Assembly (NCBI GenBank): GCA_030765735.1
Contig: JAVCBZ010000076.1
Location: 1 to 20,228 of the forward strand
Length of the DNA stretch: 20,228 nucleotides
Direction: 5' to 3'
Origin: Candidatus Susulua stagnicola
Lineage (GTDB): Bacteria; Omnitrophota; Gorgyraeia; Duberdicusellales; 4484-171
Position numbers and translations under genes: made by a program. Positions 8,973-16,525 of the stretch are shown here, piece after piece (within the stretch, counting starts at the first letter, position 1; each line of letters starts with the position of its first letter). The notes beneath the pieces were generated by a model, which was given only the letters and a program-made list of their open reading frames with translations, searched no databases and was not told where the DNA came from.

Positions 8973-9692
8973 ATGATTGCTATAGATGTCGGAAACACAA
9001 GTATTCATATCGCCCATTTTAAAAAAGATAAACTTCAGCATGCTAGGAAAATACCTACTCTTGGAGTTACCAAAACTTCTTTAAAAAATAATTTAAAGGT
9101 TGAGCCAAATGAAAAAATTTTAGTATGCTCGGTTGTACCAAAAGTTACAGAAATATTTAAAAACTTAAAAATACCTATACAGATAATTGGTCAAGATATA
9201 GAAGTACCAATAAAATCTTTATATCAAAAAAAACAAATAGGTATGGATCGTCTAGTTGGTGCATTTGCTGCTAAAAAAATATTTCCCAAAACTCAATTAG
9301 TCCTAGATTTTGGAACCGCAATAACTTTAGATTTTTTATCCAAAGATAATCTTTATCAGGGAGGAATAATCCTTCCTGGTATTGGATCGACTTTAAAAGT
9401 ATTTTCTCACTGTGCATTGCTTCCTAATCAAATAAAGCTTAAAAAGACAAAAGAAATAATTCCTACTACTACTAAAGATAGTATAGCTACAGGGCTAATT
9501 GAAGGGTTTTCTCTAATGATTAACTGTTTAGTTAAAAAATACCAAAAAAAACTAAAAATTAACAAAAACAAAAAAATTGTTATCACTGGAGGAGAAGCCA
9601 AAACAATTATCCCTAATTTAGATTTTACCTTTAAATATGAACCATTATTAGTCCTCAAAGGCCTTGAGATTTTAAGTCGTGACCTTCCTTAA
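8973..9692 (+). CDS. coaX: Type III pantothenate kinase
   Basis: It phosphorylates pantothenate with ATP, the first step of coenzyme A synthesis. Type III enzymes belong to the ASKHA fold and differ from CoaA in being insensitive to CoA feedback. The protein has 239 residues. IDVGNTS (4-10) is the phosphate-binding loop, GMDR (90-93) corresponds to the family GxDR, DFGTAITLD (112-120) is the catalytic acid region, and GGIILPGI (130-137) and VITGGEAK near the end complete the fold. It lies 67 bases after uvrB. No clear promoter or Shine-Dalgarno is visible before the ATG: a TATAAA lies at 8963-8968 but has no partner box at proper spacing. Expression may come from the uvrB transcript. Confidence 0.92.
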   Translation: MIAIDVGNTSIHIAHFKKDKLQHARKIPTLGVTKTSLKNNLKVEPNEKILVCSVVPKVTEIFKNLKIPIQIIGQDIEVPIKSLYQKKQIGMDRLVGAFAAKKIFPKTQLVLDFGTAITLDFLSKDNLYQGGIILPGIGSTLKVFSHCALLPNQIKLKKTKEIIPTTTKDSIATGLIEGFSLMINCLVKKYQKKLKINKNKKIVITGGEAKTIIPNLDFTFKYEPLLVLKGLEILSRDLP

Positions 9693-9710
9693 TAAAAATA
9701 AAAAAAATTC

Positions 9711-9738
9711 TTGACATTAATTACAATATCGATATAGT
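9711..9738 (+). promoter_or_regulatory. groESL promoter
   Basis: TTGACA at 9711-9716, a perfect -35 box, is followed after 16 bases by TATAGT at 9733-9738. The predicted start near 9745 coincides with the CIRCE operator, so bound HrcA would block initiation. This is the usual arrangement for HrcA-controlled chaperonin operons. Confidence 0.85.
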
Positions 9739-9744
9739 AATAAC

Positions 9745-9771
9745 TTAGCACTCTAGGGTAGAGATTGCTAA
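9745..9771 (+). promoter_or_regulatory. CIRCE operator (HrcA binding site)
   Basis: The inverted repeat TTAGCACTC, nine spacer bases, then GATTGCTAA matches the CIRCE consensus (TTAGCACTC-N9-GAGTGCTAA) at all positions but one in the right arm. It overlaps the expected groES transcription start. HrcA represses such operons at normal temperature, and GroEL itself helps HrcA fold, so the circuit is self-limiting. hrcA is not in this window but should be in the genome. Confidence 0.96.
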
Positions 9772-9817
9772 ATAATTATAAACCTAAATGTATTGGCATA
9801 TTTCAAGGAGGTAACTT

Positions 9818-10105
9818 ATGAAGTTTAAGCCACTAGGAGACAGAATTTTGCTGAAGCAGCTTGACGCTAAAGAGCAGACTAAGGGCGGTATCGTAATACC
9901 GGACACAGTAAAAGAAAAGCCTCAAGAAGGCGAAATAATTGCTATAGGAGAAGGGAGAAAAAACCCTGAAGGCAATATTGTACCTTTATCGTTAAAGGTT
10001 GGTAACAAGGTACTTTACGGAAAATATTCTGGAACAGAAGTATCAATAGATGGTGATGACTATCTTATTGTTCGCGAAGATGACGTATTAGGAATTGTAG
10101 AATAA
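9818..10105 (+). CDS. groES: Co-chaperonin GroES (10 kDa)
   Basis: GroES forms the seven-membered lid on the GroEL folding chamber. The 95-residue protein begins KFKPLGDRILLK, has the mobile loop around EQTKGGIVIPD (residues about 20-31) whose IVI tripeptide binds GroEL, and ends YLIVREDDVLGIVE. The ribosome site AAGGAGG at 9805-9811 is one of the strongest in the window, fitting a highly expressed stress gene. It is under the CIRCE operator and is followed by groEL after 33 bases. Confidence 0.98.
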   Translation: MKFKPLGDRILLKQLDAKEQTKGGIVIPDTVKEKPQEGEIIAIGEGRKNPEGNIVPLSLKVGNKVLYGKYSGTEVSIDGDDYLIVREDDVLGIVE

Positions 10106-10138
10106 TTAGAATTGAAAATTTGAGGAGGTAAAAAGTTT

Positions 10139-11791
10139 ATGGCAAAGCAATTAATATTTGGTGAACAGGCTCGAAAAGCAATATTAGAAGGCGTTGAACT
10201 TCTTTCAAAAGCGGTTAAGGTTACATTAGGACCAAAAGGAAGAAACGCGATTATTGAAAAGAAATTTGGATCACCAACTATAACTAAAGATGGTGTTACC
10301 GTAGCAAAGGAAATTGATCTTGACGATGCTTATAAGAACATCGGCGCTCAATTAATTAAAGAAGTTGCCGAGAAGACTTCTGATACTGCTGGTGATGGAA
10401 CAACTACTGCGACTATTTTAACTGAAGCAATTTTTAAAGAAGGGCTTAAGAATGTTGCTGCTGGAGCAAACCCTATGGCTTTAAAAAGAGGAATTGACAA
10501 AGCAGTCGAAGTAATAATTACAGAATTAAAATCAATTTCAAAAGAAGTTAAAGACAAAAAAGAAACTGCTCAAGTTGCAACAATTGCTGCAAATGGTGAT
10601 GATACAATTGGAGCTCTTATTGCTGATGCAATGGAAAAAGTAGGAAAAGATGGTGTTATTACCCCTGAGGAAGCAAAATCTACAGCTACTACTTTAGATA
10701 CAGTTGAAGGTATGCAATTTGATCAAGGTTATTTGTCTCCTTATTTTGCTACTGATACTGACAAGATGGAAGCAGCTCTTGATGATCCTTATATTTTAAT
10801 TTATGAGAAAAAAATCTCTAACTTAAAAGACATGTTACCTCTTCTTGAAAAGATTGCTAGAACAGGAAAACCTTTAATGATAATTGCTGAAGATGTCGAC
10901 GGTGAAGCTTTAGCTACATTAGTAGTTAATAAAATTCGTGGAACCTTAGTTTGCTGTGCAGTTAAGGCACCTGGTTATGGTGATAGACGTAAAGCTATGT
11001 TAGATGATATAGCAATTCTTACTAATGGAAAATCAATTACTGAAGACCTAGGTTTAAAATTAGAAAATGTTGATTTACCAGATTTAGGAAGAGCAAAAAA
11101 AATTAGAATCAATAAAGAAAATACAACTATAGTTGAAGGTGCTGGAGAGACTAGTGCTATTCAAGGAAGAATCAAGCAAATTAAAAACCAAATTGAAGAA
11201 AGTGATTCTGATTATGATAAAGAGAAATTGCAAGAAAGATTAGCTAAATTAGCCGGTGGAGTTGCTGTAATTAATATTGGGGCAGCAACCGAAACTGAAA
11301 TGAAAGAAAAAAAGGCTAGAGTCGAAGATGCTTTACACGCAACTAGAGCTGCTGTTCAAGAAGGAATTGTTCCTGGTGGAGAAGTAGCAATAGTTCATTG
11401 TTTACCAGCGCTTGACAAGCTTTCGCTTGAAGGTGATGAAAAAACAGGTGTAGACATTATTCGTAGAGCTCTTGAAGCACCGCTTAATCAACTTGCTTCA
11501 AATGCTGGTTTAAAAGGTGATGTCATAGTTGTTAAAGTAAAGGGTAGCAAGTCACCAATGGGCTTTGATCTAAAGAGCGATAACGAAGAGCTAACAGATA
11601 TGTTTGCAGTTGGAGTGATTGATCCTACAAAAGTAGCAAGAACTGCTCTACAAAACGCTGCATCAATCGCTTCATTGTTACTTACTACTGAAGTAGTTAT
11701 AGCTGATCAGCCAGAAAAAGAAGGTAGCGCTCCTGCTATGCCTGGTGGAATGCCTGGTGGAATGGGAATGCCTGGTGGAATGGGTTACTAA
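10139..11791 (+). CDS. groEL: Chaperonin GroEL (60 kDa)
   Basis: GroEL is the double-ring ATP-driven folding chamber of the cytoplasm. The 550-residue protein is full length. It has the VTLGPKGRNA phosphate loop near the start, the ATP-site motif DTAGDGTTTATIL with the catalytic Asp, the apical domain starting near GMQFDQGYLSPYF, the intermediate-domain segment ATETEMKEKKARVEDALHAT, and a Gly-Met-rich flexible tail ending PGGMGMPGGMGY. The tail is the bacterial GroEL type that projects into the cavity. GAGGAGG at 10122-10128 is its ribosome site. It is cotranscribed with groES under HrcA control and ends at the terminator just downstream. Confidence 0.98.
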   Translation: MAKQLIFGEQARKAILEGVELLSKAVKVTLGPKGRNAIIEKKFGSPTITKDGVTVAKEIDLDDAYKNIGAQLIKEVAEKTSDTAGDGTTTATILTEAIFKEGLKNVAAGANPMALKRGIDKAVEVIITELKSISKEVKDKKETAQVATIAANGDDTIGALIADAMEKVGKDGVITPEEAKSTATTLDTVEGMQFDQGYLSPYFATDTDKMEAALDDPYILIYEKKISNLKDMLPLLEKIARTGKPLMIIAEDVDGEALATLVVNKIRGTLVCCAVKAPGYGDRRKAMLDDIAILTNGKSITEDLGLKLENVDLPDLGRAKKIRINKENTTIVEGAGETSAIQGRIKQIKNQIEESDSDYDKEKLQERLAKLAGGVAVINIGAATETEMKEKKARVEDALHATRAAVQEGIVPGGEVAIVHCLPALDKLSLEGDEKTGVDIIRRALEAPLNQLASNAGLKGDVIVVKVKGSKSPMGFDLKSDNEELTDMFAVGVIDPTKVARTALQNAASIASLLLTTEVVIADQPEKEGSAPAMPGGMPGGMGMPGGMGY

Positions 11792-11814
11792 AAAGAAAAG
11801 AAAATAGAAACAAG

Positions 11815-11851
11815 AAAATCCCCGTTCAGTAAAATGAGCGGGGATTTTTTT
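11815..11851 (+). terminator. Intrinsic terminator of groESL
   Basis: The arms AAAATCCCCGTTCA and TGAGCGGGGATTTT pair over 14 positions with one G-T wobble around a six-base loop (GTAAAA). The T-run continues after the stem. It lies 23 bases after the groEL stop. Confidence 0.95.
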
Positions 11852-11889
11852 ATCTTTATTAAATTATCAATGGCTTTTTTAAATCATAA

Positions 11890-11898
11890 TGGTATAAT
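11890..11898 (+). promoter_or_regulatory. Extended -10 promoter of the HD-GYP gene
   Basis: TGGTATAAT fits the TGnTATAAT extended -10 form, which can work without a good -35 box; none is evident at the right distance. Transcription would start near 11905. A weak ribosome site, AAGG at 11910-11913, precedes the ATG at 11920. Because the groESL terminator lies just upstream, this gene needs its own promoter. Confidence 0.55.
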
Positions 11899-11919
11899 AT
11901 AATAACTTTAAGGCACAAT

Positions 11920-13287
11920 ATGAGCTTTTTAAAAAAAAAGAAAAACTTTTGTTTAGATATTAACGACAATAATACATTGCATCTCGGGCTTTTCCAATAT
12001 TGCTTAACTCCCGAAGGTGAAATAATTTTATCTAACCCAGCTTTGGCTAAAATCTTAGGCTATCCTTTTGAAAAAGGGTTTATTAGAGAACAATTTTGTA
12101 ATCTCTTTGTTAAACATCTAGACAGAGAACTCTTTTTAAAAATTTTAAATAGAAATAAAAGTGTTAAAGCTTTTGAAGTAGCATTAAAGAAGAAAAATGG
12201 CCAACCTTTATGGGTAACAATTACCGCTAATTTAGTACCTTTATCGGGAAAAAAAGAACGATGGATAGAGGGATTAATCCAAGATATTTCAACTCAAAAA
12301 AAGATTGCTGACAAGTTAACTATGGAAAGGAATTTTTTCGAAAACCTTCTCGATAATATTCCTGATGCAATCTATTTTAAAGACTGTGAAAATAGAATAA
12401 TTAAAGCCAATAATTTTTATATTCAAGGATCAGGACTAAAAGCTGAAGATGTAATTGGAAAAACTGACTTTGATTTCTTCTCTCCAAAACAAGCCAAGAG
12501 CATGTTTGACGATGACAGCCAAGTTTTAAATACTGGTAAACCAATCATTGGCAAAATCGAAAAAACTTTGCTTGGTAATGGTCGATGGAATCAAGTAATT
12601 ACCACTAAAATTCCTATGCGTAATAATTTTGGTAAGATAATTGGAACCATGGGCATAACCCGAGACATGACTGCTTATGCTAATTTTGAACAACAACGCT
12701 TGAACATGATGATTAGTGCCTTAGAGGTTTTAGGTAAAGCCCTTGAAATGCGTGACCCTTATACTTTTAGTCATACTCGAAACGTAGCTGGAATAGCAGA
12801 GGCAATTGCTGCTGTTTTAGGCTGGGATGAAAATCAAATTTTAGCTATTAAACTTGCGGGTGAACTTCATGATTTAGGGAAGATAAGCATTCCTTTAGAC
12901 ATTTTAAATAAGCCTGGAAAATTAAATAGCTTAGAGTATCGCCTAATCCAAGAGCATGTACAAAATTGTTATAATTTGATTAAAGATATTGAATTTCCAT
13001 TCCCTCTAGCAAGTATTATATATCAACATCACGAACGTCTTGATGGCTCAGGCTATCCCCAAGGCTTAAAAGGTGATGAAATAGTCTTAGAAGCACGAAT
13101 ATTAGCAGTGAGCGACGTTCTTGAAGCTATGACTCATCGTCGTCCTTATCGTGAAGCAAAAGGATTAGCTAAGGCCTGTAAAGAACTAGAAGATGGTAAA
13201 AACACAAAATATGATGCCCAAATTGTAAATATCGCTATTGATCTTACGAATAAAAAAGGGAAAAAAGAATTTTGGATAAATGATTAG
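11920..13287 (+). CDS. PAS-PAS-HD-GYP signalling protein, probable cyclic-di-GMP phosphodiesterase
   Basis: HD-GYP domains hydrolyse cyclic-di-GMP (some also other cyclic dinucleotides) at a two- or three-metal site. Two PAS sensor domains occupy about 20-125 and 137-252 of 455 residues; the second begins with the common NLLDNIPDAIYFKD form and ends GTMGITRDMT. The HD-GYP domain covers about 265-445 and keeps the key residues: His285, His317-Asp318 in ELHDLGK, His346, His370-His371 in YQHHERLDGSGYP, the GYP triplet at 378-380, and Asp399. There is no signal peptide or membrane segment, so it senses a cytoplasmic ligand such as a cofactor or small molecule; the ligand is not predictable here. 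No diguanylate cyclase or effector is in the window. It sits alone between the groESL terminator and the por operon. Confidence 0.92.
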   Translation: MSFLKKKKNFCLDINDNNTLHLGLFQYCLTPEGEIILSNPALAKILGYPFEKGFIREQFCNLFVKHLDRELFLKILNRNKSVKAFEVALKKKNGQPLWVTITANLVPLSGKKERWIEGLIQDISTQKKIADKLTMERNFFENLLDNIPDAIYFKDCENRIIKANNFYIQGSGLKAEDVIGKTDFDFFSPKQAKSMFDDDSQVLNTGKPIIGKIEKTLLGNGRWNQVITTKIPMRNNFGKIIGTMGITRDMTAYANFEQQRLNMMISALEVLGKALEMRDPYTFSHTRNVAGIAEAIAAVLGWDENQILAIKLAGELHDLGKISIPLDILNKPGKLNSLEYRLIQEHVQNCYNLIKDIEFPFPLASIIYQHHERLDGSGYPQGLKGDEIVLEARILAVSDVLEAMTHRRPYREAKGLAKACKELEDGKNTKYDAQIVNIAIDLTNKKGKKEFWIND

Positions 13288-13295
13288 TTTTTTTC

Positions 13296-13323
13296 TTGTT
13301 TTTTTCTTGTTTTGTGATATAAA
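13296..13323 (+). promoter_or_regulatory. Possible por operon promoter
   Basis: TTGTTT at 13296-13301 and TATAAA at 13318-13323 are 16 bases apart, in the gap between the HD-GYP gene and porG. The match is moderate and the region is T-rich, so chance is a real alternative. No operator-like repeat is evident around it. Confidence 0.35.
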
Positions 13324-13376
13324 AGGTGTCTTACGTATTCAAATTATATTCATTAATAAAATAGTTTTTGACAGAA

Positions 13377-13913
13377 ATGAAAGAAGTAAAAATATTTGCT
13401 AGAGCAGGTCAAGGAGCTATTACAACAGCAGTAATACTCGGTGAATCGCTATTTTATGAAAATAAATATGCTTATGCTTTTCCTCATTTTGGTGCTGCTA
13501 GAATGGGAGCACCAATGAATGCTTTTGTAAGGTTTGATGATAAGCCTGTTCGTTTGCGTTCTCAGATTTATAAACCAGATTACATTATTGTTGTTGACCC
13601 TACTTTAATTGAAAGCCAAAAATGTTTTGAGAATTTAGACGAGGGCACAAAAGCTATTGTAGCGATAAGAGATAAAACAATTGTTCCTGAGGTTAAAAAT
13701 GTTGAAATTAAAACTTTACCGGCTGAGGCAATTGCTATGGAAATGATTGGAAAGCCTTTTGCTAATACTATTTTAGTAGGCGCTTTTGCAAAGGTAACTG
13801 GTCAAATTAAATTAGAATCTGTTTTAAAAGCAGTCGAAAGCAGATTTAAAAATAAGCCTAAATTATTAGAAAAAAATCTCCAAGCCGTAAGAAAGGGGTA
13901 CGAAAGTGTTTAG
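13377..13913 (+). CDS. porG: Pyruvate:ferredoxin oxidoreductase, gamma subunit
   Basis: This subunit is part of the four-subunit pyruvate:ferredoxin oxidoreductase, which cleaves pyruvate with CoA to acetyl-CoA and CO2 and passes electrons to ferredoxin. The 178-residue product starts MKEVKIFARAGQGAI, the family's N-terminal RxGQGxxT motif. FPHFGAARMGAPMNAFVR and NTILVGAFAKVTG are also typical. I chose the ATG at 13377 over the in-frame TTG at 13368, because it places the start at the usual distance from the RAGQG motif; neither has a good ribosome site. The delta subunit gene overlaps its end by 8 bases, showing translational coupling. The gamma-delta-alpha-beta order is that of the archaeal and Thermotoga-type enzyme. 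Confidence 0.93.
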   Translation: MKEVKIFARAGQGAITTAVILGESLFYENKYAYAFPHFGAARMGAPMNAFVRFDDKPVRLRSQIYKPDYIIVVDPTLIESQKCFENLDEGTKAIVAIRDKTIVPEVKNVEIKTLPAEAIAMEMIGKPFANTILVGAFAKVTGQIKLESVLKAVESRFKNKPKLLEKNLQAVRKGYESV

Positions 13914-14163
13914 TATTTTAGCAAGTCGAGCAAAAACTTCTTGTGCAAATTTAACTGGTTCTTGGCGTTCAGCTCAAAAACCATCATATTTACAAAAAGA
14001 TTGTATTAATTGTGGCTTATGTAAATTAATTTGCCCTGAAGGGTGCATTGAAGGTACAGAGAAAAATACTTATACAGTTGACTTAGATTACTGTAAGGGC
14101 TGTGGGCTTTGTGCTTATATTTGTCCTAAAAAAGATATTGAAATGGTTCCTAACCAAGATTAA
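13906..14163 (+). CDS. porD: Pyruvate:ferredoxin oxidoreductase, delta subunit (2x[4Fe-4S])
   Basis: This 85-residue ferredoxin-like subunit carries electrons from the TPP/beta-subunit centre toward external ferredoxin. Two CxxCxxCxxxC clusters are complete: Cys33, 36, 39, 43 and Cys63, 66, 69, 73, each last Cys followed by Pro. The TGSWR sequence at 17-21 is the usual PorD docking segment before the clusters. An extra Cys47 lies in CPEGC. The start is GTG at 13906, supported by AAAGGGG at 13892-13898 and by the 8-base overlap with porG. The alpha gene follows after 3 bases. Confidence 0.94.
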   Translation: MFSILASRAKTSCANLTGSWRSAQKPSYLQKDCINCGLCKLICPEGCIEGTEKNTYTVDLDYCKGCGLCAYICPKKDIEMVPNQD

Positions 14164-14166
14164 ATT

Positions 14167-15342
14167 ATGAAAAAATATTTAGAAGGTTCATGGGCAATGG
14201 CAGAAGCGGCAAAATTATGTCGCCCAGGTGTTGTTGCTGCCTATCCAATTACTCCACAAACTCATATAGTTGAGCATCTTGCTAAATTTGTTGCTGACGG
14301 CGATCTAAAAGCTGAAACCTTAAATGTTGAAAGTGAACACTCAGCAGCGTCAGTAGTTTTAGGCTCACAATCTGCAGGAGTAAGAAGTTTTACTTGTACT
14401 AGCTCTCAAGGTTTATTATTGATGGGAGAGGTTGTATTTTGTATAGCTGGTATGCGATTACCAGTGATGATGATTTGCGCTAATCGTGCTGTATCTGCAC
14501 CGATTAACATTTGGAATGACCAGCAAGATTCAATTGCTTTAAGAGATGCTGGCTGGATACAATTATATGCTGAAAATAACCAAGAAGCAGTTGATTTAAT
14601 TATTACTGGTCATAAGCTTGGAGAGAATTCCAAAATAATGTTACCAATAATGGTTTGTGTCGATGGATTTATTTTAACTCATGGTATGGAAACAATTGAT
14701 ATGCCTAGTCAAGAAGATGTCGATAAATTCCTTCCAAAGTATGACCCTCCATATAAGCTTGATGTTGACAACCCAATGAGTTTTGGTCTTTTAGGTGATC
14801 CTACCGTATACACTGAAACTCGTTATGCTATACACAAAACCATGGAAGAAGTGCTTGATTTGATACCAAAGATTAGTAAGGAATATGAAGACTTAACTTC
14901 AAGGGATAGCTTAAAATTAGTTGAAAGTTATAAATTAGAAGACGCTGAATTAGCAATAATAGCTATGGGGTCTGTTTGTGGAACGATTAAAGACGTTATT
15001 GATATTGAAAGAGAAAAAGGCAAAAAAATTGGCCTTTTAAAAATTGTAACTTATAGACCTTTTCCAAAAAAAGCTATTGAATCTGCTTTAAAAAATGTTT
15101 CTAATGTCGCTGTCATCGACAAAAATATTTCGTTAGGTTCCGATGGTGCGCTATACTCAGAGATTAAAGCAACCTTGAATTCAGATAAAAAAACAAGCGG
15201 TTTTATTGCTGGTTTAGGCGGAAGAGATATAACAATTAACACAATACTTGATATTATCCAATCAGCAGAAAAAGAAGTTAATAATTGTAAATTTGTTGAT
15301 TTAAATAAAAACTTGCTCTGGGACGAATTTAAAGCGTCTTAG
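14167..15342 (+). CDS. porA: Pyruvate:ferredoxin oxidoreductase, alpha subunit
   Basis: The alpha subunit binds the TPP pyrimidine end and helps form the pyruvate site. The 391-residue protein begins with a short segment before AAYPITPQTHIVEHL, whose YPITPQT (26-32) is the substrate-side motif, and then has the ESEHSA motif (55-60). NRAVSAPINIWNDQQDS and GWIQLYAENNQEA closely resemble pyruvate enzymes such as that of Thermotoga, more than the 2-oxoglutarate or branched-chain ketoacid enzymes. A C-terminal domain follows with AIIAMGSVCGTIKDVID and a GLGGRDI motif. The ATG has no Shine-Dalgarno, so translation probably relies on coupling to porD, whose stop is 3 bases upstream. porB follows after 14 bases. 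Confidence 0.95.
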   Translation: MKKYLEGSWAMAEAAKLCRPGVVAAYPITPQTHIVEHLAKFVADGDLKAETLNVESEHSAASVVLGSQSAGVRSFTCTSSQGLLLMGEVVFCIAGMRLPVMMICANRAVSAPINIWNDQQDSIALRDAGWIQLYAENNQEAVDLIITGHKLGENSKIMLPIMVCVDGFILTHGMETIDMPSQEDVDKFLPKYDPPYKLDVDNPMSFGLLGDPTVYTETRYAIHKTMEEVLDLIPKISKEYEDLTSRDSLKLVESYKLEDAELAIIAMGSVCGTIKDVIDIEREKGKKIGLLKIVTYRPFPKKAIESALKNVSNVAVIDKNISLGSDGALYSEIKATLNSDKKTSGFIAGLGGRDITINTILDIIQSAEKEVNNCKFVDLNKNLLWDEFKAS

Positions 15343-15356
15343 GAGAAAAAGGAAAG

Positions 15357-16241
15357 ATGACAAAAAAACACTTTGAAGAAAATCTTTATGTATCTGGACA
15401 CACTGCTTGTGCTGGTTGCGGTCAGTCAATGGCTGTTAGAATTGTTATGAATGCTGCTGGAAAAAATACTATGGTTGCAAATTCTACTGGCTGTTTGGAA
15501 GTTTTCTCTACTAAAGCACCTGAAACTGCCTTTGGCGTTCCTTGGATACACTCTTTGTTTGAAAACTCAGCTGCAGTTGCTAGTGGCATTGAAGCTGGTT
15601 TAAAATATTTAAATAAATTAGACGATATTCGAATCATAGCTCAAGCTGGAGATGGTGGAACAGGAGATATAGGTTTACAGGCTATTTCAGGGATGCTTGA
15701 GAGAGGTCAAGATGTTTTATTCGTTTGTTATGACAATGAGGCCTATATGAATACAGGTATTCAACGTAGTGGTTCTACACCATTTCATGCTAATACTACT
15801 ACTTCACCAATAGGAGAGCATTCTCTGGGTAATCCTAGACCTAAAAAGCCTATGGTTGAAATTTGTGCTGCCCATCATATACCTTACTCAGCTACAGCTT
15901 CAGTAGGCAATCCTAAAGATATCGAAAGAAAAGTTAAAAAAGCCTTATCAATAAGAGGTCCAAAATATTTACAAATTCATGTACCTTGTCCTTTAGGCTG
16001 GAAATCGGATCCATCTCAAACAATAGAAATTGCAAAACTTGCGATTGCAACTGGGTTATATCCTTTAATAGAGTATGAATACGGCAAATTAGTCAAAGTT
16101 ACAAAACTTACCTTATCAAAACCAGTCGAAGAATACCTTAAAACACAAGGTAGATTCAAGCACTTGCTTAAAACTAAAGAAATGCTACAAGAAGTTCAAG
16201 ATGTAGCTGATAAGAATATAGAGTACTACGGGCTTAAATAA
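15357..16241 (+). CDS. porB: Pyruvate:ferredoxin oxidoreductase, beta subunit (TPP and [4Fe-4S])
   Basis: The beta subunit holds the thiamine diphosphate phosphates and the proximal [4Fe-4S] cluster. The 294-residue protein shows GHTACAGCG with Cys18 and Cys21, STGCLEVFS with Cys46 and HVPCPLGW with Cys211, the four expected cluster ligands. The TPP/Mg motif is GDGGTGDIGLQ (98-108) running on to CYDNEAYMNTGIQRS (124-138). The YMNTGIQRS form is characteristic of pyruvate enzymes. A clear ribosome site, with AGGAG and AAGGAA before the ATG, contrasts with porA. Two bases of the porA stop codon are shared with this ribosome region. A small ferredoxin gene follows in the same transcript. Confidence 0.96.
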   Translation: MTKKHFEENLYVSGHTACAGCGQSMAVRIVMNAAGKNTMVANSTGCLEVFSTKAPETAFGVPWIHSLFENSAAVASGIEAGLKYLNKLDDIRIIAQAGDGGTGDIGLQAISGMLERGQDVLFVCYDNEAYMNTGIQRSGSTPFHANTTTSPIGEHSLGNPRPKKPMVEICAAHHIPYSATASVGNPKDIERKVKKALSIRGPKYLQIHVPCPLGWKSDPSQTIEIAKLAIATGLYPLIEYEYGKLVKVTKLTLSKPVEEYLKTQGRFKHLLKTKEMLQEVQDVADKNIEYYGLK

Positions 16242-16271
16242 AAATTTAAAAAATATTACAAAGGAGGAAAC

Positions 16272-16457
16272 ATGGCAAAAGTTGTTATTGATGAAAATGC
16301 TTGTGTAGGTTGTGGTTTGTGTGTAAACGCTTGCGCTGATGTCTTTGAATTAGGCGATGATGGCATTGCAAAGGTAAAAGCTAACGAATCTGCAGATTGT
16401 GATCTTCACGATATAGCTTCTCAGTGCCCAGTAAATTGTATCGTAGTAGAAGACTAA
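16272..16457 (+). CDS. Single-cluster [4Fe-4S] ferredoxin, probable electron acceptor of PorGDAB
   Basis: This 61-residue ferredoxin is of the Thermotoga/Pyrococcus monocluster type. Cys11, Cys14, Cys17 and Cys52 (before Pro53) are the expected ligands. Cys21 and Cys43 sit where the related ferredoxins have a disulfide, so one may form here. Cys56 is an extra cysteine. The ribosome site AAGGAGG at 16261-16267 is excellent, suggesting more product than the oxidoreductase subunits. It lies 30 bases after porB with no promoter between, and a terminator follows, so it is the last gene of the operon. The natural reading is that it takes the electrons from pyruvate oxidation and delivers them to hydrogenase, Rnf or biosynthetic enzymes elsewhere; that last step is inference. 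Confidence 0.94.
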   Translation: MAKVVIDENACVGCGLCVNACADVFELGDDGIAKVKANESADCDLHDIASQCPVNCIVVED

Positions 16458-16476
16458 ACTAAAATTTTAAAAATAA

Positions 16477-16525
16477 AAAAACCTCATTTTAGGAGCTATT
16501 AAAACTCTCTTAAGATGGGGTTTTT
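16477..16525. terminator. Two-way terminator between the ferredoxin and the convergent PpiD-like gene
   Basis: AAAACCTCATTTTAGGAG pairs with CTCTCTTAAGATGGGGTTTT across a nine-base loop with a few wobbles. A T-run follows on the plus strand and the preceding A-run provides one on the minus strand. It lies just after the ferredoxin stop and touches the stop of the minus-strand gene, so it serves both. Confidence 0.9.

Noticed and set aside
13286..13312. T-rich stretch after the HD-GYP gene as a terminator
   Set aside because: There is no stem before the T-runs; it is only a repeated TTTTTTTCTTG-like tract.
13368..13370. TTG at 13368 as the porG start
   Set aside because: An ATG three codons later gives the family's usual N-terminus, and the TTG has no better ribosome site.
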